A stretch of DNA of 47,309 bases from Paracoccus nototheniae (GCF_004335005.1 NZ_RQRT01000030.1:1-47309), one strand, 5' to 3'; positions 9,049 to 19,689 are shown, counted from the stretch's first letter. Numbers and translations: made by a program. The notes: generated from the sequence alone by a model not told the origin.

Positions 9049-9849
9049 ATGCACTATCAGATCACCGATTGGGATGATGCCTATGCCAATGGCGCGCATA
9101 TTCCGGGGGCGGAGGATTACCCGCCCCGCTGGTCGCGACAGGCCGCCGCCTTTCGCCCCGGACACCGGCCCCTGCCCCTGGGCCGCGGGCATCTGTTTCT
9201 GCCCGAGGGGACGCCGCGCGGGCTGATGGTCTTTGTCCATGGCGGCTACTGGATGCGGTTCGAACCCTCGGTCTGGTCGCATCTGGCGGCGGGCGCGCTG
9301 GCCATGGGCTGGGCCTGCGCCATCCCGGCCTATCGTCTGGCGCCCCGCGCCCGCGTCGCCCAGATGACGACCGAGATCGCGCGCGCCGTCGCCAAGGCCG
9401 CCTTTAACGTGCCCGGCCCGGTGGTGCTGACCGGCCATTCCGCCGGCGGTCATCTGGCCGCCCGCATGATCTGCGACGGCGTGCTGCCCGACCGGCTGGC
9501 CGCGCGCATCGCCGCCTGCGTTCCCATCTCGCCGCTTGCCGATCTGCGCCCGCTGTTGCGGACCGCCCTGAACGACACCTTATGCCTCGACCCGGCCGAG
9601 GCCTTGTCAGAAAGCCCGGCCTTGCTGACCCCGCGACAGGGCATCCCCGTCACCACCTGGGTCGGCGCCAGCGAACGCCCGGAATTCATCCGTCAGGCCC
9701 GGCTTTTGGCCGATGTCTGGGCGGGACTGGGGGCGCCGACCGAATGCGTCATCGAACCGGGCCGCCACCATTTCGACGTGATCGACGGGCTGGCCGATCC
9801 CGACAGCCCGCTGATGCGCTGCCTGCTGGGTCAGATCGCGCCGCGATAA
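9049..9849 (+). CDS. Alpha/beta hydrolase, probable kynurenine formamidase
   Basis: 266 aa, start ATG with AAAGAGAGAGG upstream. It has the alpha/beta-hydrolase oxyanion motif VHGGYW (63-68), the nucleophile elbow GHSAGGHL with Ser131, and a C-terminal GRHHFDVID holding the catalytic His (240/241). HGGYW together with HHFDVI is characteristic of arylformamidases that hydrolyse N-formylkynurenine. This is a different fold from the metal-dependent KynB family, so I give no symbol. The divergent kynureninase gene supports the assignment. Its end overlaps the convergent aldo/keto reductase by 19 nt. Confidence 0.8.
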   Translation: MHYQITDWDDAYANGAHIPGAEDYPPRWSRQAAAFRPGHRPLPLGRGHLFLPEGTPRGLMVFVHGGYWMRFEPSVWSHLAAGALAMGWACAIPAYRLAPRARVAQMTTEIARAVAKAAFNVPGPVVLTGHSAGGHLAARMICDGVLPDRLAARIAACVPISPLADLRPLLRTALNDTLCLDPAEALSESPALLTPRQGIPVTTWVGASERPEFIRQARLLADVWAGLGAPTECVIEPGRHHFDVIDGLADPDSPLMRCLLGQIAPR

Positions 9850-10667
9850 TCGAACGTGTCGGGGTCGGGTCCGGTGCGGTGACCCCGGTCCAGCGCATCG
9901 ATGGCGATCATCTCGTCATCGCTCAGCTGGAAATTCAGCACGTCGAAATTCTCGGCCAGCCGGTCGGGATTTTCGGATTTCGGAATGACCGACAGCCCAT
10001 GCTGGATATGCCAGCGCAGGATCACCTGCGCCACGCTGCGCCCGGTCCGCGCCGCCGCATCCGTCACCGCTGCTGCCGCGAAACTGTCGCCGCGCCCCAA
10101 AGGCGTCCAGCTTTGCGTCGCGATCCCCAGGTCGTCATTGACCGCCCGCATCGCGGTTTGGGTCAACGAGGGGTGCAGCTCGATCTGGTTGACCGCAGGC
10201 ACGACGCCGGTCTCGTCGATCAGCCGCGTCAGATGCGCCTCATGGAAATTCGCCACCCCGATGGACCGCACGCGCCCCTCGTCCCGCAGCCGGATCAGCG
10301 CCTTCCACGTCTCGATAAAGGCGTCCAGCGCGGGCAGCGGCCAATGGATCAGGTACAGATCCAGATGGTCCAGCCCGGTCCGCTGCATCGTTGCATCAAA
10401 GGCGCGCAGCGCGGCATCATGGCCCTGCGCATCGTTCCACAGCTTCGAGGTGACAAAGACCTCGTCGCGCGCCACATCCGCCTGACGCAGCCCCTCGCCC
10501 AGACCCCGCTCATTGCCATAGGCGGCGGCCCCGTCGATCAGGCGAAATCCGGTCTGCAGGGCGCGGCGGACCACCAGAGGCGTGTCCTCATCGGCGATCT
10601 GCCAGATGCCGGTGCCCAGCTGGGGCATCCGGCGACCGTCATTCAGCGTCATCATCGGTTGGGTCAT
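9831..10667 (-). CDS. Aldo/keto reductase (2,5-diketo-D-gluconate reductase-like)
   Basis: A 278-aa NADPH-dependent oxidoreductase. The ATG used (MTQPMMTLNDGRRMPQLGTG) has GAGGAG 7 nt upstream. The family tetrad is visible: Asp and Tyr in LIDGAAAYGNE, Lys in VFVTSKLWN, His in YLIHWPLP. The C-terminal IPKSENPDRLAENFDV binds the NADPH phosphate. Substrates of this family are carbonyl sugars, methylglyoxal and small aldehydes; the exact one cannot be told. It runs convergent with the formamidase-like gene. Confidence 0.9.
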   Translation of the reverse strand: MTQPMMTLNDGRRMPQLGTGIWQIADEDTPLVVRRALQTGFRLIDGAAAYGNERGLGEGLRQADVARDEVFVTSKLWNDAQGHDAALRAFDATMQRTGLDHLDLYLIHWPLPALDAFIETWKALIRLRDEGRVRSIGVANFHEAHLTRLIDETGVVPAVNQIELHPSLTQTAMRAVNDDLGIATQSWTPLGRGDSFAAAAVTDAAARTGRSVAQVILRWHIQHGLSVIPKSENPDRLAENFDVLNFQLSDDEMIAIDALDRGHRTGPDPDTFDYRGAI

Positions 10668-10773
10668 GGGTCTGCTCCTCGTGTTGCGCCCCATCAACGC
10701 GGCAGACCCGCCCCGGTTCAGACGGCATGGTTCAGACGAGATTGTTCTGACGGGCCGGTTCAGACGGCCTCGG

Positions 10774-11244
10774 TCACGCGGTGAAATCGCCGGTCACCGC
10801 CCCGGTGATCGCCAGCAACGTTCCCGGCGCGATGGCAAAAACATGACGCGGCGTGCCAGCCGCCGCCCAGACCTGCCCGAAATCCGCCAGACGCGGATCG
10901 AAAAACGCCCGCACCGGGCTCAGATGCCCGACCGGCGCGACCCCGCCGATGGCAAAACCCGTCCGCCCCCGGATCAGCCCCGCATCCGCCCCGCCCAAGG
11001 GCTCACCTGCCAGCGCCGCCGCCTGGTCCGGATCGACCCGGTTGCCCCCCGCCGTCAGGAACAGCAACACCCTGTCGCTGTGCTGCCCGTGAAAGATGAT
11101 CGATTTCGCAATCTGATCCAGCGCACAACCCGCAGCCGCAGCCGCCTCGGCGGCGGTCCGGGCGCTGCCCGGCAGCTCCAGCACATGCACCGCCACCCCC
11201 GCTGCGGCCAGTGCCCCCTCGACCCGTTTCAAACTGCTGCCCAT
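10774..11244 (-). CDS. YbaK/EbsC-family aminoacyl-tRNA deacylase
   Basis: 156 aa, start MGSSLKRVEGAL with GGAG 6 nt upstream. YbaK-domain signatures include CALDQIAKSIIFHG with the conserved lysine, the LLFLTAGGNRVD strand, and FAIGGVAPVGH. Family members hydrolyse mischarged tRNA (for example Cys-tRNA-Pro). It is a single-domain stand-alone editing protein, probably transcribed on its own and divergently from the DUF421 gene. Confidence 0.88.
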   Translation of the reverse strand: MGSSLKRVEGALAAAGVAVHVLELPGSARTAAEAAAAAGCALDQIAKSIIFHGQHSDRVLLFLTAGGNRVDPDQAAALAGEPLGGADAGLIRGRTGFAIGGVAPVGHLSPVRAFFDPRLADFGQVWAAAGTPRHVFAIAPGTLLAITGAVTGDFTA

Positions 11245-11309
11245 CCGACACTCCGCTCTCCGTTTTGCCCTCAACCTGCCTCGCCCGCCACCTCACGGCC
11301 AGCCTTCCG

Positions 11310-11370
11310 TTTCATCTTGGCCGAAATATCCCGGGGGGCGTCCCGGAACGGGACGGGGGGCAGCGCCCCC
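11310..11370. repeat. Bipartite intergenic repeat, copy 2, in a divergent region
   Basis: The module TTTCATCTTGGCCGAAATAT plus CCCGGGGG is followed by a small hairpin GTCCCG-GAA-CGGGAC (11340-11354) and the hairpin GGGGGC-AGC-GCCCCC (11356-11370). It sits between the divergent starts of the YbaK-type and DUF421 genes, where a terminator is not needed. Nothing else is recognisable in 11245-11456 except a GAAAGG ribosome binding site. Confidence 0.75.
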
Positions 11371-11456
11371 TTCCCAGCCCGCCGTCAGCCCCCGGAACCG
11401 CGAACAGGCCGCGCCGTTATGCCCCCGGCAGCCCCTCTGGCCGCGAAAGGCCCCCC

Positions 11457-12206
11457 ATGGACCAACCGGTCATCCCCTTCGATCTGGCGCGCATGTTCAT
11501 CGGAGATCATCCGCCGCTCTTCTATGCCGAGATCCTCGTCCGCACGCTGCTGATCTATGTCTATGCCCTGCTGATGATCCGCTGGATCGGCGGGCGCGGC
11601 GTGGCGCAGTTGTCGATGGTGGAATTCCTGCTGGTCATCGCGCTCGGCTCGGCAGTGGGCGATGCGATGTTCTATCCCGACGTGCCGATTCTGGCAGCGA
11701 TGGCGGTCATCACCACCGTGGTGGTGTTCAACAAGACGCTCGACCGGCTGATCGTGCGGTTCGACCGGGCCAAGGATCTGATCGACGGGCGCCCCATCAT
11801 GCTGGTCCGCGACGGCCGCATCCTCAGCGACGACGCCGCGCAGCGCGATCTGGGCCTGGCCGAGATCAAGGCCATGCTGCGTCTGGCGGGCATCGCCAAT
11901 CTTGGCGAACTCCGTGCCGCCTATCTGGAAGCCGGGGGCGGATTGTCGGTCTTTCGCAGCCGCAATCCCGTCCAGGGCCTGTCGCTCCTGCCGCCCGATC
12001 ACCTGATCAACGGCGGGCCCATCCCTGACAAGGCCCTTGCGATGGACGGCCAGACATGTTGTGGCCTTTGCGGCGCCGTCGAGGACGCCGGGATCATCGC
12101 CACTGCCGCGCCCTGCCCCCATTGCAAGGGCCGCGCGTGGCAGGCCCCCGAATGGCCCGAGGGGGAGAGCGATCCCGCCAAAGGCAGTGCAAAACCGATG
12201 GAGTGA
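11457..12206 (+). CDS. DUF421 membrane protein with C-terminal cysteine-rich tail
   Basis: A 249-aa member of the YetF/DUF421 family. Three N-terminal membrane segments (about 22-42, 54-70, 76-92) include the conserved MVEFLLVIALGSAVGD; a cytoplasmic domain follows (RPIMLVRDGRI..., about 112-185). The last 50 residues carry CCGLC (Cys201, 202, 205) and CPHC (Cys220, 223), a likely zinc ribbon or redox site not part of the usual DUF421 core. GAAAGG precedes the ATG. Family function is unknown. It is followed after 3 nt by a 110-aa gene, so the two form an operon. Confidence 0.85.
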   Translation: MDQPVIPFDLARMFIGDHPPLFYAEILVRTLLIYVYALLMIRWIGGRGVAQLSMVEFLLVIALGSAVGDAMFYPDVPILAAMAVITTVVVFNKTLDRLIVRFDRAKDLIDGRPIMLVRDGRILSDDAAQRDLGLAEIKAMLRLAGIANLGELRAAYLEAGGGLSVFRSRNPVQGLSLLPPDHLINGGPIPDKALAMDGQTCCGLCGAVEDAGIIATAAPCPHCKGRAWQAPEWPEGESDPAKGSAKPME

Positions 12207-12209
12207 CGC

Positions 12210-12542
12210 ATGAAGGTCTATACGCTGGTCGTCGAACTGGGTCGCCGCGCAGGCGACGGATTGCCCAAGGGTGCGACCGGTGCCGGGCTGGTCTGCTATG
12301 CCGCCGGTCATGACGAGGGCGAGGCCGTGCGCGAAACCGTCGCCATCCTGAAACAGGCCGACATGGCCCCCCTGGACGTGTCGGGATACGGCACTTTGGA
12401 CGAACGGCTGGCCGAGGGCCACGAGATCGACGAGGCGGAACGCGCCCTGATGGACCGCGCGCTGGCCGAAAATTCGGTGATCATCGCCCAGATGGTTCCG
12501 TGGTTCGGCGGCGAGGCCGACCGGGACGCGTTGCTGAACTAA
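12210..12542 (+). CDS. Conserved-looking hypothetical protein, 110 aa
   Basis: I do not recognise the family. It is soluble and acidic, with an N-terminal strand MKVYTLVVELGRR, a segment LPKGATGAGLVCYAAGHDEGEAVRETVAILKQADM resembling an alternating strand/helix domain, and EIDEAERALMDRALAENSVIIAQMVPWF. Codon choice is like its neighbours and its start lies 3 nt after the DUF421 stop, so it is almost certainly real and co-translated. No signal peptide or membrane segment. Confidence 0.75.
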   Translation: MKVYTLVVELGRRAGDGLPKGATGAGLVCYAAGHDEGEAVRETVAILKQADMAPLDVSGYGTLDERLAEGHEIDEAERALMDRALAENSVIIAQMVPWFGGEADRDALLN

Positions 12543-12592
12543 GGGATGCACGTTCACTGCCGCCAGGCGCCCGTCCCGCAACAGGAAAGGGA

Positions 12593-12653
12593 GGGGGCGC
12601 TGCCCCCCGCCCCGTTCCGGGCCTCCCCCCGGGATATTTGTGCCAAGATGAAA
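12593..12653. repeat. Bipartite intergenic repeat, copy 3 (inverted orientation)
   Basis: Read on the minus strand it matches copies 2 and 7: TTTCATCTTGGCACAAATAT then CCCGGGGG, a GCCCGGAACGGGGC spacer and the hairpin of G5C-AGC-GC5. It lies between the 110-aa gene and the transglycosylase gene, both rightward. The rest of 12543-12780 holds no gene; no convincing promoter was identified there. Confidence 0.75.
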
Positions 12654-12780
12654 CGATGGGCCTGCCCGTGCCCCGGCCTATTCAAGTCCGATTCGTTCGG
12701 TTAGGGTTGTGCCAATCAACCAGCCTGGGCGCTTGCGATCCGGGTCAAGAAACCACGGCAGTCACGAACAGGCAGAACCC

Positions 12781-14732
<1,952 letters not shown>

Positions 14733-14844
14733 CATTCATCCTGGCAAAAATATCCCGGGGCTGAGTCGCGGCTGAAAATGATCAGGTGGACCTTTTTCAG
14801 TGGCGAAGGCCGACAGGACGGGGGGGGGCAGCGCCCCCCTTTTT
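14733..14844. repeat. Bipartite intergenic repeat, copy 4, with an inserted hairpin
   Basis: The first module (CATCCTGGCAAAAATATCCC) and the terminal G-run/C-run hairpin are separated by about 60 nt of extra sequence containing CTGAAAA (14772-14778) and TTTTCAG (14794-14800), a perfect 7-bp inverted repeat. It fills the gap between convergent bluB and rppH. Confidence 0.65.
14823..14844 (+). terminator. Intrinsic terminator of bluB
   Basis: GGGGGGC-AGC-GCCCCCC followed by TTTTT, a textbook rho-independent terminator for the rightward bluB transcript. It is the hairpin half of repeat copy 4. Confidence 0.85.
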
Positions 14845-14852
14845 GCCGCGCG

Positions 14853-15377
14853 TCAGCCCAGATGCGGTTCGAATTCCGCCAGAACCTCGGCATAGACCGC
14901 CCGCTTGAACGGCACGATCCCCTCCAGCAGCGCGGGGGCCGGCATCCATTGCCAGCGGTCGAATTCCGGATGCGCGGTCTGGATGCGGATATCCGCATCC
15001 TGCCCCAGAAACCGCAGCAGCAGCCATCTCTGCCGCTGCCCGCCGAACCGGCCTTTCCAGAACCGGCCCAACAGCTCGGGCGGTAGATCGTAATAGACCC
15101 AATCTGCGGTCTCGGCCACGATCTCGACCAGATCCGGTGTCACGCCGGTTTCCTCGGTCAGTTCGCGCAACGCGGCCTCGCGCGAGGTCTCGCCCGCGTC
15201 GATCCCGCCCTGTGGCATCTGCCAGGCGCCGGGCATGTCGATGCGCCTGCCCGCAAAGACCAGCCCGTCCTGGTTCATCAGCACCACCCCCGCGCAGGGG
15301 CGATAGGGCAGGCCGCCCGGCCCCACACGGTCATCCCGGCTCAGGTCTTCCAAGACCTCAGCCCCGATCTGCGGCAT
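14853..15377 (-). CDS. rppH: RNA pyrophosphohydrolase RppH (Nudix)
   Basis: Removes pyrophosphate from the 5' end of mRNAs, starting decay. 174 aa from the ATG at 15377, chosen because GAGG lies 6 nt upstream; an ATG at 15383 adds two residues but abuts the GAGG. The Nudix box [17 protein letters not shown] followed by TEETGV is complete. [23 protein letters not shown] and EFDRWQWMP are typical of RppH. It overlaps the end of ctpA by about 20 nt and ends the rsfS-to-rppH operon. Confidence 0.93.
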   Translation of the reverse strand: MPQIGAEVLEDLSRDDRVGPGGLPYRPCAGVVLMNQDGLVFAGRRIDMPGAWQMPQGGIDAGETSREAALRELTEETGVTPDLVEIVAETADWVYYDLPPELLGRFWKGRFGGQRQRWLLLRFLGQDADIRIQTAHPEFDRWQWMPAPALLEGIVPFKRAVYAEVLAEFEPHLG

Positions 15378-16782
15378 CGTCATCCTCGGATCCGTCGCCC
15401 GCCCCTTCGCCGGTGACGGCAGGGGTGACGGCGGCGGGCACCTGATCGGCGCGGAAGCTGACCGCGGCCAACCCCTTGAGGACATCGACCGCATAGGCCA
15501 GCTGGTAATCCTCGTCGCGCAGGGCGGCGGTCGCCTCGACCTCGGCGGCCTCGCGCTCCATCTGCTCGCGATCCTCGTCGCTGACATCATTGCCAAGCGC
15601 GCCGCGCAGATCGGCCTCGGACCGATCAAAACTGCTTTCGGTGCGCGATTCCTCCTCGTCTTCGGTCGGTGCGGGGCGGGGCTGGGCGACCAGAATGTCG
15701 GGCTGGATGCCAAGCGCCTGAATCGACCGCCCCGAGGGCGTGAAATACCGCGCCGTGGTCAGCCGGATCGCGCTGTCCGCCGTCACCGGCATGACTGTCT
15801 GGACCGAGCCCTTGCCAAAGGATTTCTCGCCCACGACGATCGCGCGGCGATGATCCTGCAGCGCGCCCGCGACGATTTCCGACGCACTGGCCGAGCCGCC
15901 ATTGACCAGAACCACCATCGGCTTGCCTTCGGCCAGATCGCCGCCCTCGGCATTCCAGCGCTCGCTTTCATCGGCGCTGCGGCCGCGCGTGCTGACGATT
16001 TCGCCGGCATCCAGGAAGGCATCCGACACGCTGATCGCCTGATTGAGCAGACCGCCCGGATTGTTGCGCAGATCCAGCACGAATCCGGTCACCTTGTCGA
16101 TGCCACCGGCCTCGGTCACGGCCTTTTCCAGCTCTGTCACCAGCGTGTCATAGGTCTCGTCGTTGAAGGTCGAGACGCGCAGCACGACGGCATGGCCCTC
16201 GACGCGGCTGCGCACGACGGTCAGCTTGATCGTGTCGCGCGCCATGGTCAGATCGAAAGGCTCGCTCTCGCCCTCGCGCAGGATGGTGATGGTGATGTCG
16301 GACCCGACCGGGCCGCGCATCATGTCCACCGCCTGATCCAGCGTCAGGCCCAGCAGCGATTCGCCGTTTACATGGGTGATGAAATCGCCCGGCTCGACGC
16401 CTGCATTGGCGGCGGGGGTGTCGTCGATGGGGGCCACGACCTTGACCATGCCCTCTTCCTGGCTGACCTCGATCCCGAGCCCGCCAAAGCTGCCCCGGGT
16501 CTGCGTCTGCATGTCGGAATAATCATCGGCCGACAGAAAGCCCGAATGCGGATCCAGCGAGGTCAGCATGCCGTTGATCGCCGCCTCGATCAGTTCCTTG
16601 TCGTCGGGCGCCTCGACATAATCGGTGCGGATGCGTTCGAACACATTGCCGAACAGCTCCAGCTGTTCATAGATCGGCGCGCTGCGGCCAGTTTCCTGTG
16701 CCAGCAAGGGGCCGGCCAGCTGCGTGGTGACCAGTGCCCCGGCCAGAACGCCCCCCAGTCCTGCGATCAGATAATGTTTCAT
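15358..16782 (-). CDS. ctpA: Carboxy-terminal processing protease (S41 family, CtpA/Prc type)
   Basis: A 474-aa periplasmic serine protease. An N-terminal signal/anchor ([20 protein letters not shown]) is followed by a PDZ domain (about 95-180, [17 protein letters not shown]) and the S41 catalytic domain with LRNNPGGLL, the serine region [16 protein letters not shown] (about 293-308) and the lysine [11 protein letters not shown] (Lys324 probable). The Asp/Glu-rich tail after 360 is low complexity. It lies directly downstream of the EnvC-like gene (15 nt), in keeping with a joint role in controlling cell-wall hydrolases. Confidence 0.93.
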   Translation of the reverse strand: MKHYLIAGLGGVLAGALVTTQLAGPLLAQETGRSAPIYEQLELFGNVFERIRTDYVEAPDDKELIEAAINGMLTSLDPHSGFLSADDYSDMQTQTRGSFGGLGIEVSQEEGMVKVVAPIDDTPAANAGVEPGDFITHVNGESLLGLTLDQAVDMMRGPVGSDITITILREGESEPFDLTMARDTIKLTVVRSRVEGHAVVLRVSTFNDETYDTLVTELEKAVTEAGGIDKVTGFVLDLRNNPGGLLNQAISVSDAFLDAGEIVSTRGRSADESERWNAEGGDLAEGKPMVVLVNGGSASASEIVAGALQDHRRAIVVGEKSFGKGSVQTVMPVTADSAIRLTTARYFTPSGRSIQALGIQPDILVAQPRPAPTEDEEESRTESSFDRSEADLRGALGNDVSDEDREQMEREAAEVEATAALRDEDYQLAYAVDVLKGLAAVSFRADQVPAAVTPAVTGEGAGDGSEDDDAADRG

Positions 16783-16797
16783 GGCGACCTTTCTGCC

Positions 16798-17982
16798 TCA
16801 GTCCTGTTGCGGCTCGACGACGGGATTCAGCACGAACCAGTCGGCGGGGTCCAGCGTTTCATTGCCGCGGCGCAGTTCCAGATACAGCGTCTCGCTGCGT
16901 CCGGCCTCGCCTCCTGTTGCGGCATCGGTGACGAATTGCGATCCGAATTCCTGGGCGGGGGCCTCTGCGCCCCCCATCAACCCTATGGGATCGCCCGCCT
17001 TCAGCACATCGCCCACTTCTCCAAAGACCTGACTCAGGCCTGCAAAGATCATAAGATAGCCGCGCGCGGGTTCGACAATCATCACATTGCCGTAATCCAG
17101 GAAGGGCCCGCGATAGCGGATTGTCGCAGGCCATGGCGTCTGGACCAGTGCCGCAGGGGCGGTGGCGATCACCCAACCGGGCCGCGCCACCCCGGCGGCA
17201 TCGGGTTCGTCATAGGGCCGCAGGATCGTGCCCACGACCGGCAAAGGCAGGCTGCCCTGCGCGCCTTCGAAATCATCCATCGGCGGGCCGACGTCCTTTT
17301 CCATCCGGGCAATGCCGGTGGCGAAATCGTCAAGGCTTTGGGCGGCGCCGCGCAGATCCTGCAATTCCTGCGGATCTTCTGCATAGCGCGTGGGCATCGA
17401 ACTGCGGTCGGTCACGGCACTGGCCAGCAGGCGCCTCGCCTCCTGCACAGAATCCAGCCCCGATCCCAGCATTCCTGCCGCATTGGCCTGCAATTCGCGC
17501 ACGGTCGCGATTTCGTCCAGATCGGATTGCAGCGCCTCGGCTTCGGCGCGCAGGCCGGGCGTGACACCGGACAGGATCATGCCGGTGCGGGCATTGGCCA
17601 GCGCCCCTGCCGGATGCAGCAGCATGGTCGATTCGGGGCTTTGCTGCAGGGCGGTCATTGCCCCCAGAACGCGGCTCAGCTGGCCGCGCTGCGCCTCGAA
17701 CCGGGCGCGCAGTTCGGCCTCGCGGGTGCTGGCCTGACGCAGGCCGCCGCGCAGAGCGGACAGGCCAAGCTCGTAGCCGCGGATCACCTCGGTCAGGGCC
17801 ACGACCTGATCGTCGGCGCTGACCGCCTCGGCCAGCTGGCCGATGGCGGCGCGCAGCAGGGCGGCGGCGGCCTCGGCATCGGCCACGGCCTGATTGGCCG
17901 GGCTGGTCTGCGCGACAGCGGGCAGCGCCATGGCCGACGGGGCAAAGGCGGCGCAAAGCGCCAGAACAAGGCGCATTGTCAT
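16798..17982 (-). CDS. EnvC-like murein hydrolase activator (degenerate M23/LytM)
   Basis: 394 aa from an ATG overlapping the gpmI stop (an ATG two codons in is possible). Order: signal peptide (MRLVLALCAAFAPSAMALPAVAQ), a long coiled coil (about 30-240), and a C-terminal LytM-like domain (about 270-394). The zinc ligands of active M23 peptidases are missing: where HxH is expected the sequence reads YLMIFAGLS, and no GxxHxGxD motif is visible. That is the mark of EnvC-type proteins that activate amidases instead of cutting peptidoglycan. It is the gene before ctpA. Confidence 0.85.
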   Translation of the reverse strand: MTMRLVLALCAAFAPSAMALPAVAQTSPANQAVADAEAAAALLRAAIGQLAEAVSADDQVVALTEVIRGYELGLSALRGGLRQASTREAELRARFEAQRGQLSRVLGAMTALQQSPESTMLLHPAGALANARTGMILSGVTPGLRAEAEALQSDLDEIATVRELQANAAGMLGSGLDSVQEARRLLASAVTDRSSMPTRYAEDPQELQDLRGAAQSLDDFATGIARMEKDVGPPMDDFEGAQGSLPLPVVGTILRPYDEPDAAGVARPGWVIATAPAALVQTPWPATIRYRGPFLDYGNVMIVEPARGYLMIFAGLSQVFGEVGDVLKAGDPIGLMGGAEAPAQEFGSQFVTDAATGGEAGRSETLYLELRRGNETLDPADWFVLNPVVEPQQD

Positions 17983-19493
17983 CGGGTGATCAGGCTTTCC
18001 CCGGTCATCTCGGCGGGCTGGTCCAGCCCCATCAGCGCCAGAACCGTCGGCGCCAGATCCGCCAGCCGCCCGTCGTGCAAAGTGGTGCCATCCGGCCCGC
18101 CATAAACGATGACCGGCACCGGGTTCAGCGTATGGGCGGTATGCGGCCCGCCGGTCACCGGGTCGATCATCTGTTCGCAATTGCCGTGATCGGCGCAGAT
18201 GACGGCGGCGCCGCCGCTCCGGTCCAGCGCCTCCAGCATCCGGCCGAGCCCCCGGTCCACCGCCTCGCAGGCCCGCGCGGCGGCCTGCAGGCTGCCGGTG
18301 TGACCCACCATGTCGGGATTGGCGAAATTCACCACGATCAGATCATAGCCCGCCCCGATCACCTCGACCAGCTTGTCGGCGACCTCGACCGAGGCCATCT
18401 CGGGCGCCAGATCATAGGTCGCGACCTTGGGGCTTTGCGGCATGTGGCGATCCTCGCCCGGTTCGGGGGTTTCCTTGCCGCCATTGAGGAAGAAGGTCAC
18501 ATGCGGATATTTCTCGGTCTCGGCCAGCCGGAACTGGCGCAGGCCCTTGGCGGCCACCCATGCGCCCAAGGTGTTGACCACCTGCCGCTTGGGATAGGCG
18601 CTGGTCATGAAGGTATCGTGGCGGGTCGAGTAATCGACCATCCCCAGCATCGCCGCCCATTGCGGGCGCGCGGCCGCATCAAAGCCGTCAAAGACCGGAT
18701 CGCCCAAAGCCGACAGGATCTCGCGCGCCCGGTCGGCCCGGAAATTGAGGCAGAACACCCCGTCCCCGTCTTTGGCCCCGCCATAGCCGTCGATGACAAA
18801 GGGCGTGACGAACTCGTCCATCTCGCCCCGTGCATGAGCCGTGGCGATGGCTCTGGCGGCGTCGGGGGCAGCCTCTCCCTCGGCGCTGACGATGGCGCGA
18901 AAGGCGCGCTCGACCCGCTCCCACCGCGTGTCGCGGTCCATGGCGTAATAACGCCCGATGACGGTGCCGATCCGCGCACCCATGGGCAGGCCCTGCTGCA
19001 GGCTGGCCAGAAAGCCCGGCGCCGAATCAGGCGCCACGTCGCGCCCGTCGGTGATCGCATGGATGACGACCGGCACGCCCGCCCCCGCCACGGCGCGCGC
19101 GGCGGCCAGCATATGGGTCAGATGCCCATGCACCCCCCCATCCGAGATGACTCCCATCAGATGCGCCGTCCCGCCCGAGGCCTGCAGCCGCGCCACAAAA
19201 TCCAGCAAAGCCGGGTTGTGGGCAAAGCTGCCCTCTTCGATGGCCAGGTCGATCTGACCCAGATCCATGGCGACGACACGGCCCGCCCCGATATTGGTGT
19301 GGCCAACCTCGGAATTGCCCATCTGGCCGCGCGGCAGCCCGACATCCGGACCATAGGTCACCAGCGTCGCATGGGGACAATCACGCATCAGCCGGTCGAA
19401 ATTCGGCGTCGCCGCCTGATCGGGCGCGCTTTGCCCCGGACGGTCGGACAGGCCCCAGCCATCGAGAATGCACAGGATCACGGGTTTGGTCAT
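17979..19493 (-). CDS. gpmI: 2,3-bisphosphoglycerate-independent phosphoglycerate mutase
   Basis: A 504-aa Mn-dependent glycolytic enzyme interconverting 3- and 2-phosphoglycerate. The start MTKPVILCILDGWGLS has GAGG 5 nt upstream. Motifs are LDGWG, the catalytic-serine segment MGNSEVGHTNIGAGRVV, AITDGRDV, IGRYYAMDRDTRWER, and ADHGNCEQM at the C-terminal metal site. Coupled to the EnvC-like gene by an ATGA overlap. The repeat-filled 196-nt gap to rlmH could separate it transcriptionally from that gene. Confidence 0.96.
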   Translation of the reverse strand: MTKPVILCILDGWGLSDRPGQSAPDQAATPNFDRLMRDCPHATLVTYGPDVGLPRGQMGNSEVGHTNIGAGRVVAMDLGQIDLAIEEGSFAHNPALLDFVARLQASGGTAHLMGVISDGGVHGHLTHMLAAARAVAGAGVPVVIHAITDGRDVAPDSAPGFLASLQQGLPMGARIGTVIGRYYAMDRDTRWERVERAFRAIVSAEGEAAPDAARAIATAHARGEMDEFVTPFVIDGYGGAKDGDGVFCLNFRADRAREILSALGDPVFDGFDAAARPQWAAMLGMVDYSTRHDTFMTSAYPKRQVVNTLGAWVAAKGLRQFRLAETEKYPHVTFFLNGGKETPEPGEDRHMPQSPKVATYDLAPEMASVEVADKLVEVIGAGYDLIVVNFANPDMVGHTGSLQAAARACEAVDRGLGRMLEALDRSGGAAVICADHGNCEQMIDPVTGGPHTAHTLNPVPVIVYGGPDGTTLHDGRLADLAPTVLALMGLDQPAEMTGESLITR

Positions 19494-19551
19494 CGGCGCC
19501 TCGCAGTTTTGTTCGTCATACGCGGCCCGGGGGCCAGCGGCAACCGAAGGA

Positions 19552-19676
19552 CCGGGGGCCAGCCCCCGGACCCCCGGGATATTTGCGTGAAGAAGAAAGG
19601 CGGGTGGCGCTTCTTCTTCATGACAATATCCTCGGGGGGAGTCGCCGGAACGGCGGGGGGGGGCAGACGGCCCCCC
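19552..19676. repeat. Intergenic repeat, copies 5a and 5b in inverted tandem
   Basis: Two repeat units face each other. Unit 5a: hairpin CCGGGGGC-CA-GCCCCCGG (19552-19569), then CCCGGGATATTTGCGTGAAG. Unit 5b, opposite orientation: TTCTTCTTCATGACAATATC, then CTCGGGGGG and a G-run/C-run hairpin (about 19657-19676). TGAAGAAGAA (19588-19597) pairs perfectly with TTCTTCTTCA (19611-19620), so the whole block can fold into one long structure. It lies between rlmH and gpmI, both leftward. Confidence 0.7.
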
Positions 19677-19689
19677 TTCGGCGCTGCTG

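Noticed and set aside
16861..17176. Minus-strand frame of 105 codons in the EnvC-like gene
   Set aside because: Same-strand alternate frame without motifs; the EnvC frame carries the coiled coil and LytM domain.
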